DNA of 64,000 nt from positions 16,659,395 to 16,723,394 of the forward strand of contig JACGWO010000004.1 of assembly GCA_034509735.1 (NCBI GenBank), given 5' to 3'. This document shows positions 22,070 to 32,075 of this stretch, piece by piece. Source of the DNA: Sesamum alatum. Its lineage: Eukaryota > Streptophyta > Magnoliopsida > Lamiales > Pedaliaceae. The number at the start of each line of letters is the position of its first letter. Position 1 is the stretch's first letter. The notes under the pieces were generated by a model. The model did not search any database. It worked only from the letters and a program-made list of their open reading frames with translations, and was not told where the DNA came from. Position numbers and translations under genes: made by a program.

Positions 22070-24106
22070 CTACTGTTGGCTGCAATTTGGAGGAAGTTCA
22101 TAATACGACTCTTGTGTGGGAACTGCTGCACTTGAAGGACCTACTACTGCACTTGGAGCACATGTTGTTGCACTTGGAGCACTTGTTGCTACAGCACTTG
22201 ATACAACACTTGTCTTCCTCTTCTTTGGTGGTGGTGTAGCATTGTGTGGACCATTTTTTGACTTGCTTCTCACCAACATTTTCTTCCTTGATTTCCGAGG
22301 ATTTGAAGGCGTATTCACTGACTTTTGGCTCATACTTAGTGCATCAACCTGTATGCCTTGCAACTGAATAACAAAGGGGACAATTTAAACAAACTAGACA
22401 ATTAAGCTAACAGAAATTTCGCAAAGGTGTTACTTACTGCTGCTGCACTTCTTGTCAACCTAGTTGTTGTAAAACTTGGTCGTTTGTCATCCTTTGCCTT
22501 CACAGCTTTCCTTTTGCTTTTCTGGTCACAGAAAATCGAGTTAAGATACAAAAGACATGCAATAAAAGAGGAAAAAATAATAGAAAATCACCTTTTTTTC
22601 ACTGTTTGGTAGGGGTATCTCAACATGTTCCTCAGTTTGCTTGTTTTTTCCATTTTGAGGACATGTTCTTTTGTTATGACCTATAACACCACATATTTTA
22701 CAGGTCATAACAAGCCCTTGTCTCCCCAATTTGCTATTCTTCTGCCCAGCATTTGTCACAACCTTTTTTTTCTTCAGTTCTGCTATTTCTTGGGGTGTCT
22801 TCCTCCTGTCATGCTTTTTAGGTCTCCCTGGCATTCGTTCTATGATTGGAGGCAATAATGGTGCTCTATCTAAGTGAGGCCACTCCTCAGGTCCATTCAA
22901 AGGCAACATCAAGTGGCTGTAAGTCTTGAGATACACTATCCTTTTGTAGCATCTATCTACATAATCCTCTGGTTTGTATCCCATAAAATACATGCCAGAA
23001 ATTGCATGTGCACAAGGAATTCCAGTAAGATGTCATTTCGTACATGTGCATGTATGGTTACTCAAATTCAGTGTGTGTCTATCACCATAACTTCCTTCAA
23101 TTTCAAATTGATCCTTGCCATTCCAATGTGCAATGTATTCCATACTCTTCTTCTTCAAATCTTCCAGCAGTTTCTGTTGTTTGGACACAATTTACCTCTA
23201 TGTTTCTTCATCTGGTCTCTCTTGACATACACCCTCTTCATCAACATCATTCTGATTGTCTCAAGCATGTCCACAATTGGCTTACTCCTTGCTGCTAAAA
23301 TAGTAGCATTAAACTCTCACACATGTTATTCAACAAGATGTCACATTTGGCATGACATCTAAAGTATGCCTTGGATCACTGTGCAGCAGTATCCTATTCA
23401 ACCACATGACTTTTTACCTTCCCTCCTAGCCCCCTCCAATTCACTTCTATCTCAAAGTCCCCTTTATTATCTCCCATACCCAACTCACTATCTATCAAAC
23501 AATCAGAGTAAACAGAATCATTACCTATACTTTGTTCATCATCACTCTCTTCACCATTTTGTACACTATCATCACCCACCCCTTGTCCCTCATTTTGTAC
23601 ATCATCCTCACCTACCCCTACCCCTCATTCTGTACACCCTCTTTCCCCACCCCCTGCCACTCATTCATCTCCTCCTCAACATCATCACCAACATAATCTA
23701 AAGCTTCATCAATGTCAGGTAACTTCATGCTACTTTCACCTTCAGTACCACTTGTTTGAGACTCAAACCCATGATCCAAGAAAACCCCAATCATCCTATC
23801 ATTATCAACAAAGTTTACCAACTCTAAAGTATGACTATCTGTTGACATCATGCTAATTGAATTGCAGTCATTAATGTCATTCCTACTATAATAGAAGGTA
23901 GTATGTTCTGTATCTATTTGCAGTAGTTTAGCTGTTTCAACAAGTTCAATTAAAGACATCTTGTCAATATGACAATAGTCAAAGTGGTCTACTTTTCCTC
24001 CTACATATACCCTACGACCAAAATCACACAACACTCCAGAATGATGCATTCTAATAGTGAAATACTCACTATTAGACCTTGCAGTTGCAATATAAGCAGA
24101 CTTCAA
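22070..24106 (-). pseudogene. MuDR-type transposase, catalytic core deleted
   Basis: Reading leftward, an N-terminal region (24106-23618; FTIRMHHSGVLCDFG, FDYCHIDKMSLIEL) is followed after a frameshift by an acidic stretch (23579-23394). Near 23365 it jumps to FRCHAKCDILLNNMCES, then NATILAARSKPIVDML, placing the end of the transposase domain only about 90 bp after the linker. The DDE core, normally some hundreds of residues, is therefore missing. A SWIM finger follows (GIPCAHAISGM, near 23000) with TGG changed to TGA before it. A CCHC knuckle (CKICGVIGHNKRTC, near 22690) and two basic tail exons end at 22070 (KKRKTSVVSS). Probable splice sites: GTAAGTAAC near 22430 and CTTTGTTATTCAG near 22365. 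A first exon (MGWKLREEGDDIPL) may lie at about 24351-24407. Confidence 0.75.
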
Positions 24107-24965
24107 AAACTAGTCCCAACAAGTTGAGTACTTTATGCAATATAAAACAACAACAGTACAAAAAATGAGTATGGACCACATACATACACCAACAACAAGG
24201 AAACAAAACTAATAAAGTATCACAAAAAAGCTATTCTAACACACTTCGTGTTTCACAAAAACCAAACAAGAACTTTAAAAAAATACGCCACATTGCATGA
24301 TAATGTCCAAAAGAACCATAAAAAAGTTGAACAAACCACTTACTATATTCAGGCGCTCCTCTTCCCAAGGGTATATCATCTCCTTCTTCCCGTAGCTTCC
24401 AACCCATGGTAGCAATGAACGGTGACTATGTCAACTCAGGGCGTGATGAAAAAGATTTGGGGGTAAAATTAGGTTTTTTACTCCCAATAGCATCTTTTAC
24501 CCGATCTACTGCAGCACACTTTCATCTCAAGGGAAAATTACATTTTTAACCTTGTTATAATGTGGAAATTAAACTACACACACGCCTTAAGGCGCGTGCT
24601 TTCACACAAGGGGAATATTCCCATTTTATTCACCGGAAATGGGAGTGTGCAACAAAAAAGAAAGGTTAGGTGGTCGTCTGTAAAAAATAAACGGTTGGGG
24701 GGCAAAGTGCAAAACGACCCAAAGGTTGGGGGGGTGTCCGCTTTTAACCCTTATACTTTTAGTCCCTGAGCATACTACTTATTCGATTGTAGTCCATAAA
24801 TAATCCATTTATACTTTTGGTCCCTAAATATGTATTTTATTTACTATTTCGGCCATTTCTGTCAATTGATTATTAAATCAAATAGAAAAATCACATGTCA
24901 CACAAATGAGGCGGAGAAGGAGGCATGAAAAAAGATCATTTCTGCCAGATTTAATAGTCAACTAA

Positions 24966-25226
24966 GGGCATGTTTACTTCAAAGATATGATTAATGAAAG
25001 ATATGTGTGATATGATTATTTAATAAAATTATTTTTGTTTACTTCAGTGTGCAAGAAGGTTCATTGGGCCAAACCCACCTCTTGAGGTAGTATTCCTAGT
25101 CATAAGAATAGTGTGAACAGCAACGAGCCTTTGTTATAACAACGGCTTTTAACAAAATGAAGTAATCATTATGCTAGCCTATATTATTAGATCAATACAT
25201 GTTAGTCCAATTAAGTAAACATACCC
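24966..25226. mobile_element. Small TIR element, possibly hAT-type
   Basis: Ends GGGCATGTTTACTT and AAGTAAACATACCC. Flanks TCAACTAA (24958-24965) and TTAACTAA (25227-25234) match at 7 of 8, the size of a hAT duplication. It is 261 bp, non-coding, and nested in the MITE of 20911-25351. TAA/TTA flanks are an alternative reading, which would make it Tourist-like. Confidence 0.5.
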
Positions 25227-25356
25227 TTAACTAAAATGACGAAAACCCCAAAAAGAAGTATCGGTTTAGAGATAAAAAATACAAGTGATAATTATTTAAG
25301 AACTAAAATCGAATAAATAGTATTACTTAGGGATCAAAGTATAATTTTCCCGATGA

Positions 25357-25647
25357 CACTACAAGAAAATGGCTCAATAGCCATGAAAAATATTTGATGA
25401 TAAAATCAGTGTCGGATAAATTAGCAAGTAATTTTTTTATTGCTAATCTACACTATTTTAATATATATATATATATATATAATACATAATTTATTGCTAA
25501 ATTCATTAGCAAGTAAATTTGTGTTGCTAAATATATTAGCAACTAAATTCCTTGTATTAAATAATATGAATTAACAACAAGAATTTTACTTGTTAATTAG
25601 CTCAACACGAATTCATTTGATTGTTATTGAGCCATTTTCTTGTAGCG
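25357..25647. mobile_element. CACTA-type MITE with 3-bp TSD
   Basis: The left end CACTACAAGAAAATGGCTCA and the right end (reverse complement CGCTACAAGAAAATGGCTCA) differ by one base. TGA flanks both sides (25354-25356, 25648-25650), the 3-bp duplication of CACTA elements. 291 bp, with inner inverted sequences and a (TA)n run near 25462-25481. No coding sequence. Confidence 0.8.
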
Positions 25648-25650
25648 TGA

Positions 25651-27885
25651 ATTCGAGCTACATATTTTCATTTGATCCAACCTTAATTTCACCCCCCATG
25701 ATATTATTCTCAATTATTAGAGAGGTACCATGATATTGCAAGGACTATGGACACATAGCTGGGGTCTGTTGTCCTTTTCCCAAAATCTCTGTCATTCCCA
25801 AAGATATGGGCTTCAAATTGTGAGGATGGCAAGAGAGCTTCATTACAGATTTGGATGAGAAAAAACAAAATTCAATAATTGAACTAATTAATTTTATAAA
25901 TATATATATAGAAGAAAATGTAGCTGTCAATAAGTGGTGGGATGTCCCTTTTGGACTTTGGTGGAAAGAAAAATTCAGTTGAAGTTGGCACCAAGTTTTC
26001 ATAACAGATATTGTCCCCTTTTTTAAGTTTGGAACAGAACACATAACATTCCCCAGATTTCCTCACTTTACTCCACCTGAATTAGTTCTTGGCTAGCCTG
26101 TCAATTCTCTTTGTAGAAACCATTGCCCACTCATTTTCCCTTATTTCTTGTCTCTTTTATTTATTTAGTTATTCCTCTTGTTTGCTTTTGCATATGACTG
26201 AAAAAATAATCAAACTGCTTGATACTTGATTGAAATTGATAGATAAAAGTTTGTTTGAGTACGATTCGTTAAATTTTAATATGTTTTTTTGTTCGAGGAT
26301 TTACAAGATTGATTCGATCACTGTGAAAATTTAATAATAAGATATGTTTAAAAATATCAAACTATTCGAGTTGGGATTTTTTGTGTTTGATTCAATTAAA
26401 ACTCGTTTCAGCTCGATTCGATAAATAACCAAATTAAAATCAAACACAATTTTTTCAGATCGATGATAATTCAAACAAGTTTGAAGAATAATCATGTGTT
26501 TAGCTCGACTAGACATATTTTTAGCCATGTTCTTGTGTTTTTCCTTGTGGTTCTTCATTATGCTTGATTACAAGTACACGAGTTATTTACATATTTTGGA
26601 GGAAAACTGTGATGGAATTAAGTTTTCTGTAGTTTTAAAATTATTTTTGCCCTCTCTAAGTTCGTCTGGTTTGATGAGAGGAAAGAGGAGATGAAAGGGG
26701 AGAGTAAGTGGAATTTGCTTTTACATAGGGAGAGTACAATAATTTTCCTATAAGTTGTTTTGAAAATAAATAATATTTTCTTATGAGGGGATGATGGCAT
26801 GAACATTGTTAATAAATATATATATATATATATGTTTATTTATATAAATATATACAGGAACTATTTTAAAGGGAGAAGGGATTCATAGAAATAGCAAGAT
26901 AAATTGTAAACCAAAAAGACAAAAAACTAATTATCTTTGAAGAGATTGTATTTAAAGACTAATATGGTAAATACAAATTCAAAATAAGAAACATTTTATC
27001 TTTTGAATCTCATATTTCTACTTTTCCATCTAATTATGGGCAAAACAACATAGAGTGTAAAAAACGTTCAACTATATAGTATGTACATTTTATTTTACTT
27101 TTCCTCCACTTATAACGTTTTTGGATTTATTGCAATTTAACCCCTGTAAAAGTTCCAATGTTCAAGAACCCCCTATGTAAAAAACAAAAAAGAAAGAAAG
27201 AAAGAGATTACCAAGAATCCGTGCGTATGTAAGGGTTTGATAGTTTTATCCTATCAAAAGTTGATTTCACGATTTAATTTATTAATTTATTAGTTTTCAT
27301 GGATTTGAGTAACTTTTCCATAGAAACTTTCAAAAGTCGCTCGATGTTCCCATATGTACGTTATATGGGGGCATAAAACTGGAGATTTTGAGAATTCTGA
27401 CAAAAAAGGTCCTAAACCCACATAAATAATATAGATAAATTAGTGGACTAAGGTCCCGATTATTTTGATATATTAGCCTGAATAAGAAAATTAAGTTAGG
27501 ATAATATATTGTTTACTTTCATGTATGAGGGCTTTGTATAATTACAGGGCTTTGTATTAGTTACTGTTACACTTGCATAACTTATACTACCAAATGTGGT
27601 GATATAAGTTATCATATAATTTGTACAATAATAAATGCAAGGGGCAAAAGTCCATCTTACCCTCAAATAATAGTGGAGTAGGTGTCATTGATGGGCTAAT
27701 GGGTAATTTTGCAATCCAACACAAGTAAATACAACAAATTAAACACTTCACAGATTTTATCAGAATTTAATGATACATATAAGTAAATACCTTACAATTT
27801 ATACAGGGCTTTTTTTTATCATTTATTTAGTTTAAGATAATTCTATCACTCGTTTAATTCCATCCTCAAAGTAAACATGGCCTAA
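25651..27885. other. Gene-free AT-rich DNA
   Basis: No gene is supported. A segment near 25740-26170 is less repetitive than its surroundings and could be unique, but no open frame there is convincing. A (TA)n run lies at about 26815-26833. 27500-27882 has weak inverted ends (TTGTTTACTTT, AAAGTAAACATGG) resembling the small element at 24966. Confidence 0.3.
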
Positions 27886-28539
27886 GAGGATGTTCGAGTG
27901 AACTTATAAACTCTTTAAAACATTTTATAAGATGTTTGCTAGCTTACAAGATGCTACAAAGTTGGAAATTTAGAAAAATATTTTATAAAGTCTAAAAATA
28001 AAATGTTAGGAGCTTATATGCTTTTTTTTAAAAAAAATAAGGAGTTACCAGCTTATTTCTAATATCTTAACAAATTTCTTCAAATTAATTATAAATTTGT
28101 CATTAATGTTAATCTTATATGCTCTAAATTTTATTTTATCTAAATACTTCATGAACTTATTTTAAAATAAGATAAGCGGGCAAAATGCTTTTTGGGTCCT
28201 GTAAGACTAAGATATTATTTGTTTTGGTACCACAACTTAGATAGGTGGCTATTTTAGTCCCATAAAATATATTTTTCAGTTTTTTTGGTCGCAAAATATC
28301 ACGTTTTTTAGTTTTTTTAGTTCCAAAATATCATGTCCCATGTGCAAGGCACATGACACTTTAGGACCAAAAAAATTAAAAAACGTATTTTATGGGACTA
28401 AAACACCCACCTACCTAAATTGTGGTACAAAAAAAAAATAATTCTCTAATTTTACAGGATCAAAAAATATTTTGCCCTAAGATAAACTCTATATGTACCG
28501 GCTTATAAATTTTTTAAATAAACTCAACCAAACACCCAC
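27886..28539. mobile_element. Tourist-like element, relative of 14688-15708
   Basis: Starts GAGGATGTTCGAG, ends CCAAACACCCAC, with TAA at 27883-27885 and 28540-28542. The arms share the words ACATTTTATAAGATGTTTG and GCTTATAAATT with the larger copy. It hosts a Mutator-type MITE at 28177. Confidence 0.65.
28177..28477. mobile_element. Mutator-type MITE nested in a Tourist-like element
   Basis: Foldback ends CGGGCAAAATGCTTTTTGG and AAAAAATATTTTGCCC, flanked by TAAGATAAG (28168-28176) and TAAGATAAA (28478-28486), 8 of 9. Arms pair over most of the length (TTAGTCCCATAAAATA with TATTTTATGGGACTAA). Confidence 0.65.
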
Positions 28540-29341
28540 TAAATTGCCGAATCAACTTTTCATATGACATAAACTACCTCACCCAATATAGACAGGACAT
28601 AAATTACAATATTTAAGCCAAAAAGTATAATCCATTCTGACTTTTCAATTTATGTAAACTAATAATAGATTTCATTTATGCTAAATTAAGGAGGATATAT
28701 ATATCTGATAATCTGGCATTGTAGCACAGTGATTTGCAAAAGCTCCTCCAGATTGAGAAAAAAAAAAAAAGATTTCATGGAATCTAGCTTCATGTGATAT
28801 TGTAAATGACTAAATTATTCTTCTATGAAAAAAAAATAGTAATTTACCTGCCAATGTTTTTTAAAATGAAGTAATTTACCTCCTTAGACAGGCAGATAAA
28901 TTGTTTCATTTTTAAAAATACATGAAAGTAAATTGCATCATTTCAATAAACAAGGAGAAGTAAATTGCAAAAAAAAAAAAAAAATTCATAGTGGATAATT
29001 TGCTCATTGTATCACATGGGTAAATTGCATTTTTCCAGAAAAAAAAAACTTTGGTAAAAAAAAAAAAGAAAAAATGCTTTGATCTTTTTTTTTTTCTCTT
29101 TTTCTTCTAAAAATTTTTACTTGAATTTTTTTACATTTATGGTGTGTGGTTGTTCCCTACTGCATGGACAGGAACAAATAACATGAGAAAGAAAGATTAA
29201 ACAAATAGATGATAAAATAGATACAAACAAAGATGTTCAAAATTGAAACAGCCATTTTCCTTTTACTTGAAGAATCCCATAATCTCTTGGGACAATTTGC
29301 AATTTGCAGCAGAATATATAGACAGCAAAACTGCACTCTTC
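28540..29341. other. Gene-free DNA downstream of the SOFL gene, with a foldback repeat
   Basis: 28775-29035 belongs to a repeat family built on GTAATTTACCTCC / GGAGGTAAATTGC words and GTGATATTG.AAAT, also seen at 30766-30990, 31893-32075 and 32905-32995. The 29160-29341 part is the probable 3' untranslated region of the SOFL gene; I see no standard AATAAA there. Confidence 0.4.
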
Positions 29342-30305
29342 TTACTGCCTCTTTTTCCCCAGCAAACCTCCTGACAACAACACACGTATGGAAAACACAG
29401 CAGTAGCACAAGTCAAAAAAATTAGGCCCTGAAAGCATTGTTTTCCCAATCAAAATTTTCTTTATCCTCACAAAAATACTCACCTGATGATTTCCCTTTT
29501 TTGGATGATTTGAAGAAACCAAACTGCTTCTTTTGTACAGATTCACCCTGCACGACAATACGTATACGATACGACGAAACGTAAGTATATCGGAGCACCT
29601 GATTAATTGCATTTTACCCCTGTTTTAAGACACTAATAGCCCGAAAACTTCCCGAAATAATAAAGAAAAAGGGTAACACGACCTCCTGAACTTTCTTCTT
29701 TCGGGAGGTTTTGGTCTATTACTATTTTCACGGGGATTCTTACATTTAACGGTAGGAGAAAGTGAAAAAACCTGTGAGAAACCAGGAACATGCTCGACCG
29801 AATTATGGTTCTCAGGAGGAGCTACATTGTCCTGAAATCCATCGGTAACGTACTAATCGATGAGAATTTAACGAAAAAAATTTCAAGAACATAACAAAAA
29901 CCAGTTCTTTTTCGTTGTTCTTGAACTTGCCTGAGAGAAATGAAAGACTGAGGAGCTAGCAGTATCGTCAAGACACAAGTTTTGTTGCTTCTTGATCCTT
30001 GGCGCTTTCGTTTTAGTACTCTTGGATGTTTTGTTTTCTGGACCTGAACACGCGTAGCCGCCATAGTACTGATTCTCACCGGCATAGTGTTGTTCGTGCA
30101 GATGAGGCGGCCCTGACGATGCATCCGAGACCATGGACAGATCTTCGGCCTCTTCGTCGTCCTCACGATTTATTTGTTCTCCTATCCCTTTATAGTTGTG
30201 CAGAAAAGCCCTTCTGTATGGATCAGTGGAATTAGAGAGTTGATCTAAGTACATGGTCCATCCCGATTCGCATCCACTACTACATCCAGAAGTTGATGTA
30301 TTCAT
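29342..30305 (-). CDS. SOFL: SOB FIVE-LIKE (SOFL) protein, 4 exons, 175 aa
   Basis: Exons on the minus strand are 30305-29931, 29831-29772, 29547-29484 and 29370-29342; they join into one open frame of 175 codons ending in TAA. Intron 1 uses a GC donor (CAG/GCAAGT); introns 2 and 3 use GT. The two hallmark motifs are present: SOFL-A, SGCESGWTMYLD (residues 10-21), and SOFL-B, DLSMVSDASSGPPH (55-68). DDTASSSVFHFSQ (113-125) and VPGFSQ resemble the conserved third part. A basic stretch at 94-107 (KSTKTKAPRIKK) may be nuclear-targeting. In Arabidopsis, SOFL proteins raise cytokinin levels and act in development; the molecular activity is unknown. A minus-strand TATA box lies about 110 bp upstream. 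It is the only clear host gene in the window and looks intact. Which SOFL paralogue it is cannot be told. Confidence 0.9.
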
Positions 30306-30411
30306 CGAATCGACGTTTCTGCACACTTTTTTTTCTTTCTTGTAGAGTAGAAAGAGAGAGGGTTGGAGAGTTACAAGTAGGATGTATGGCCTGTTTCCTC
30401 CTTGTTTGTTT

Positions 30412-30420
30412 CTATTTATA
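30412..30420 (-). promoter_or_regulatory. TATA box of the SOFL gene
   Basis: TATAAATAGA on the minus strand about 107 bp before the start codon, which leaves a 5' leader of about 75-80 bases containing a CTCTCTTTCTACTC tract. No other TATA-like word is better placed. Confidence 0.6.
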
Positions 30421-30765
30421 AGAAGGAGAGAGCACAAGTGTATGAGACCAAGTAAATCTTCCTCAAAATCCTAGGCTATACTTTTGCTTGGCTCTATCCT
30501 TTGCCTTAATATACATCCATTTGTTAGAAGAAGAATCAAACTTGCCAGTTGTCCTAGTTACTTTGGAGTTGGGTGAGAGAGGGAGAGAGAGAGGAGACGT
30601 CCATTGACAAGTGATAGTTGTAACACATGGTGAGTCATCTGGGGTTCGAATTAAGGGTAGGTTAAGGTATTTTACATTCTTTATTTGGTATCAGGTTGTA
30701 CCTAATCTGGCGTACATACACTCATAAAAGGTCGGTAAACAATACTGGATACACTCAGTAATATC

Positions 30766-30990
30766 GGTACAGGCAAAATTCCACAATCACCTTGTGATAT
30801 TGCAAATAAGTAAATTACTCCCATGTGAAAAATTAAATAGTAATTTATCTCCCTGTATTTTTTAAAATGAATCAATTTACCTCTCGGGTTAAAGAAAACA
30901 GGGAGGTAAATTGTTGTTTTTTTTTTTTTTTTTCATAAGAGGGTAATTTGCTTATTTACAATATCACAGGGAGTAAATTGCATTAAACTC
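30766..30990. mobile_element. Foldback MITE of the GGAGGTAAATTGC family
   Basis: Inner arms TTGTGATATTGCAAATAAG and CTTATTTACAATATCACAGG are near-perfect inverted copies, and ATTTACCTC / GAGGTAAATT words sit nearer the centre. Outer ends are eroded and I see no clear TSD. Non-coding. Confidence 0.5.
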
Positions 30991-31892
30991 TATCATTACG
31001 AGAAAATATTTCAAGAGTAGTAATTACCATAAAAACAATGTTGATTCGGGATGATAAAGATGGTCATGGAAATCAAGTACATCACCAGATAAAAAGTACG
31101 ACGATTCGACAGTGTCCAAGGGCATTTTAGTCCTTTTTGGACAATTTCGGTACGGTCCCCACATAAGTGAATACGAAAGAGCCAGTTCATCTCTCACAAT
31201 TTCACCCTACTTCACCCCAAGTTGGACAGTTAAAAACGAGAAGCTCAAAGTTTAGGGCGGGCGGAAACGGGTACCGGGCCGTGAAAGGTTTAGAGTAGAA
31301 TGTGATGTAGCCTTCTTGTGTGGAACATGAAAAGGGAAGTCATATGCGGAGTGTTGATAGTTAGTTAATTAGAGTGTTCACATGTACATCTTATCGTGAC
31401 AACGATGAAGTGAATGAAAAGGGAAAAAAGAAGCAAGAAACGTGCTTTCTCCACGGACACTTAGTGTCGTGCCAAATTAAGTTATGAATTGAAGTGGCAG
31501 CACAATCTGCACATACATCTTCTTCCTGAGGCAGCCTGGACAACCCCATTTTCCAACAAGAAACTAATGTATACTATGATTTCATCTTTACAACTTGTTT
31601 TCTCGTGTAAGAAAGTTGCAAAAGATACATTTGTTGTATGTGAATGTAACATTAACGGATCAAACCAGCACGACAGGTAATTAAATAGGTAGATCTTCGT
31701 TCTGCATTACGATGTGTTTTTGTTTTACAGCTTCAATTCTTACTCTGTCATCATTTTTAACTTGGTGTTAAGGTTGTCTTTGATTTTTAACAACCGAATT
31801 AGTAAATCCTCAGAGATCATGTTGGCTAATTGGTTAATCAGTTGATTTTTGTCCTAAACCTTTCGGCTTTATTTCGGTTCTTGAGTGAACTT

Positions 31893-32075
31893 ATAAGGGA
31901 GGTAAATTGCTCCATTTTGGAAAACACGAGGGAGGTAAATTGCTCCATTTTTAAAAACACGAGGAGGTAAATTGATTTATTTTAAAAAACACAAGGAGAT
32001 AAATTGTTATTTTATTTTTCATATAGAAGTAACTTGCTCACTTGCAATATCATAGAGATGTTGTTCGCATTTTTC
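31893..32075. repeat. Short tandem array of about 33 bp units
   Basis: GGGAGGTAAATTGCTCCATT recurs about four times with spacing near 32-34 bp (31899, 31931, 31963 and, weaker, 31995), separated by TT..AAAACACGAG. It is an internally amplified piece of the foldback family at 30766-30990. Confidence 0.55.

Larger units (their letters stand above)
20927..24750. mobile_element. Mutator-like element (MULE) with GRF gene, 9-bp TSD
   Basis: Terminal inverted repeats of about 160 bp (20927-21087 and 24591-24750) start GGATTAAAAGCGGACAC and GGGTTAAAAGCGGACAC. A perfect 9-bp TSD, TTATACTTT, stands at 20918-20926 and 24751-24759. Inside are a spliced plus-strand GRF zinc-finger gene next to the left repeat and a broken minus-strand transposase reading away from the right repeat, so both genes use the inverted repeats as likely promoters. 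The transposase lost its catalytic core, so the copy is non-autonomous; the intact TSD argues for a fairly recent insertion. Confidence 0.85.
20911..25351. mobile_element. Mutator-type MITE enlarged by nested insertions
   Basis: The right end TTAGGGATCAAAGTATAATT plus TTCCC (to 25351) pairs with the left end, which is cut in two: GAGAGAATTATACTTT before 20927 and TTATACTTTTAGTCCCTGAG after 24750. Removing the Mutator element at 20927-24750 and the small element at 24966-25226 leaves a foldback of about 330 bp. Its inner arms pair too (TTATTCGATTGTAGTCC with ACTAAAATCGAATAA). It is the oldest layer here. Confidence 0.55.

Noticed and set aside
22874..23701. Long plus-strand open frames (162 and 111 codons)
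   Set aside because: They are the complement of the minus-strand MuDR transposase and have no features of their own.
31489..31680. 63-codon plus-strand frame upstream of SOFL
   Set aside because: No domain, promoter or splice support; length is expected by chance.
31893..32075. Regularly spaced repeats resembling a CRISPR array
   Set aside because: Plant nuclear context, variable units, no cas genes; derived from a MITE family.
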